Shown: piece by piece, positions 63,823-64,000 of the stretch
Layout of the letters: each line of letters starts with the position of its first letter
How positions within the stretch are numbered: position 1 is the first letter of the stretch
DNA from: Eublepharis macularius
Taxonomy: Eukaryota > Chordata > Lepidosauria > Squamata > Eublepharidae
Direction of reading: 5' to 3'
Assembly (NCBI RefSeq): GCF_028583425.1
Contig: NC_072801.1
Location: 66,603,766 to 66,667,765, forward strand
Length of the DNA: 64,000 nucleotides
Notes under the pieces: generated by a model
What the model saw: only the letters and a program-made list of their open reading frames with translations
What the model was told of the DNA's origin: nothing
Database searches by the model: none
Made by a program: the position numbers and the translations under genes

Positions 63823-64000
63823 AGAGCCAAGCTACAAGTGACGCCTTACACAGGTTGGACACTTGTCAGCTTCCCTTAGGTTTTGATGGGAAATGTAGGC
63901 ATCCTGGTCTTGCAGCTGCAATGGAGAGCCAAGCTGTAAAACCAGGACGCCTACATTTCCCATCAAAATTTGAGATAAACTGACAAATGTCCAACCTATG
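63823..64000. mobile_element. F3 foldback element, cut by window end
   Basis: GAGCCAAGCTACAAGTGAC starts the left arm, with GGACACTTGTCAGCTTCCCT and GATGGGAAATGTAGGC within. The right arm (CATTTCCCATCAAAATTTGA) runs off the window. Confidence 0.75.

Overview
This window is vertebrate nuclear DNA, almost certainly from a squamate reptile. Three lines of evidence point there: intact type-2 vomeronasal receptor (V2R) genes with the six-exon layout, a repeat load typical of lizards (5S-rRNA-derived SINEs, Sauria-like tRNA SINEs, BovB/RTE, CR1 and L1 LINEs, many short hAT-like and foldback elements), and ribonuclease A family genes with the six-cysteine pattern. The exact lineage cannot be fixed by eye. 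There are no CRISPR arrays, operons or bacterial features.

Layout. 1-12 kb: repeats, one solo LTR (4118-4542), and a minus-strand RNase A-like gene (5633-6028) whose catalytic residues are largely gone. 12.1-12.4 kb: a lone decayed V2R exon 2 on the minus strand. 15.8-16.7 kb: one intact olfactory receptor coding exon. 18.7-19.9 kb: an old LINE reverse-transcriptase fragment split by a younger 5'-truncated L1 with a 17-bp target-site duplication. 22.9-23.9 kb: a hAT-like element carrying 116-bp tandem repeats. 24.5-34.0 kb and 35.2-48.9 kb: two tandem V2R genes on the plus strand (A and B). For both, all six exons can be joined by canonical GT/AG sites into open 888-codon reading frames. 52.0-56.7 kb: two more RNase A family genes on the minus strand, lying on a tandem duplication. 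The rest is interspersed repeats.

How the genes fit together. The V2Rs and the olfactory receptor are chemosensory GPCRs. V2Rs are family C receptors with an extracellular Venus-flytrap domain, a cysteine-rich linker and seven membrane segments. The RNase A genes encode small secreted proteins and flank the receptors on both sides, so the receptor block sits inside, or was inserted into, an RNase cluster. All three RNases lack the catalytic lysine of the CKxxNTF motif, and one has also lost the C-terminal histidine and both cysteines of one disulfide. The two V2Rs share an almost identical 536-bp tract in the seven-transmembrane exon while the flanking parts of that exon differ by about 9%, which suggests gene conversion.

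Repeat families are given working labels (F1-F11) here because they were defined only by comparing copies inside this window. Several are supported by exact or near-exact target-site duplications read directly from the sequence.
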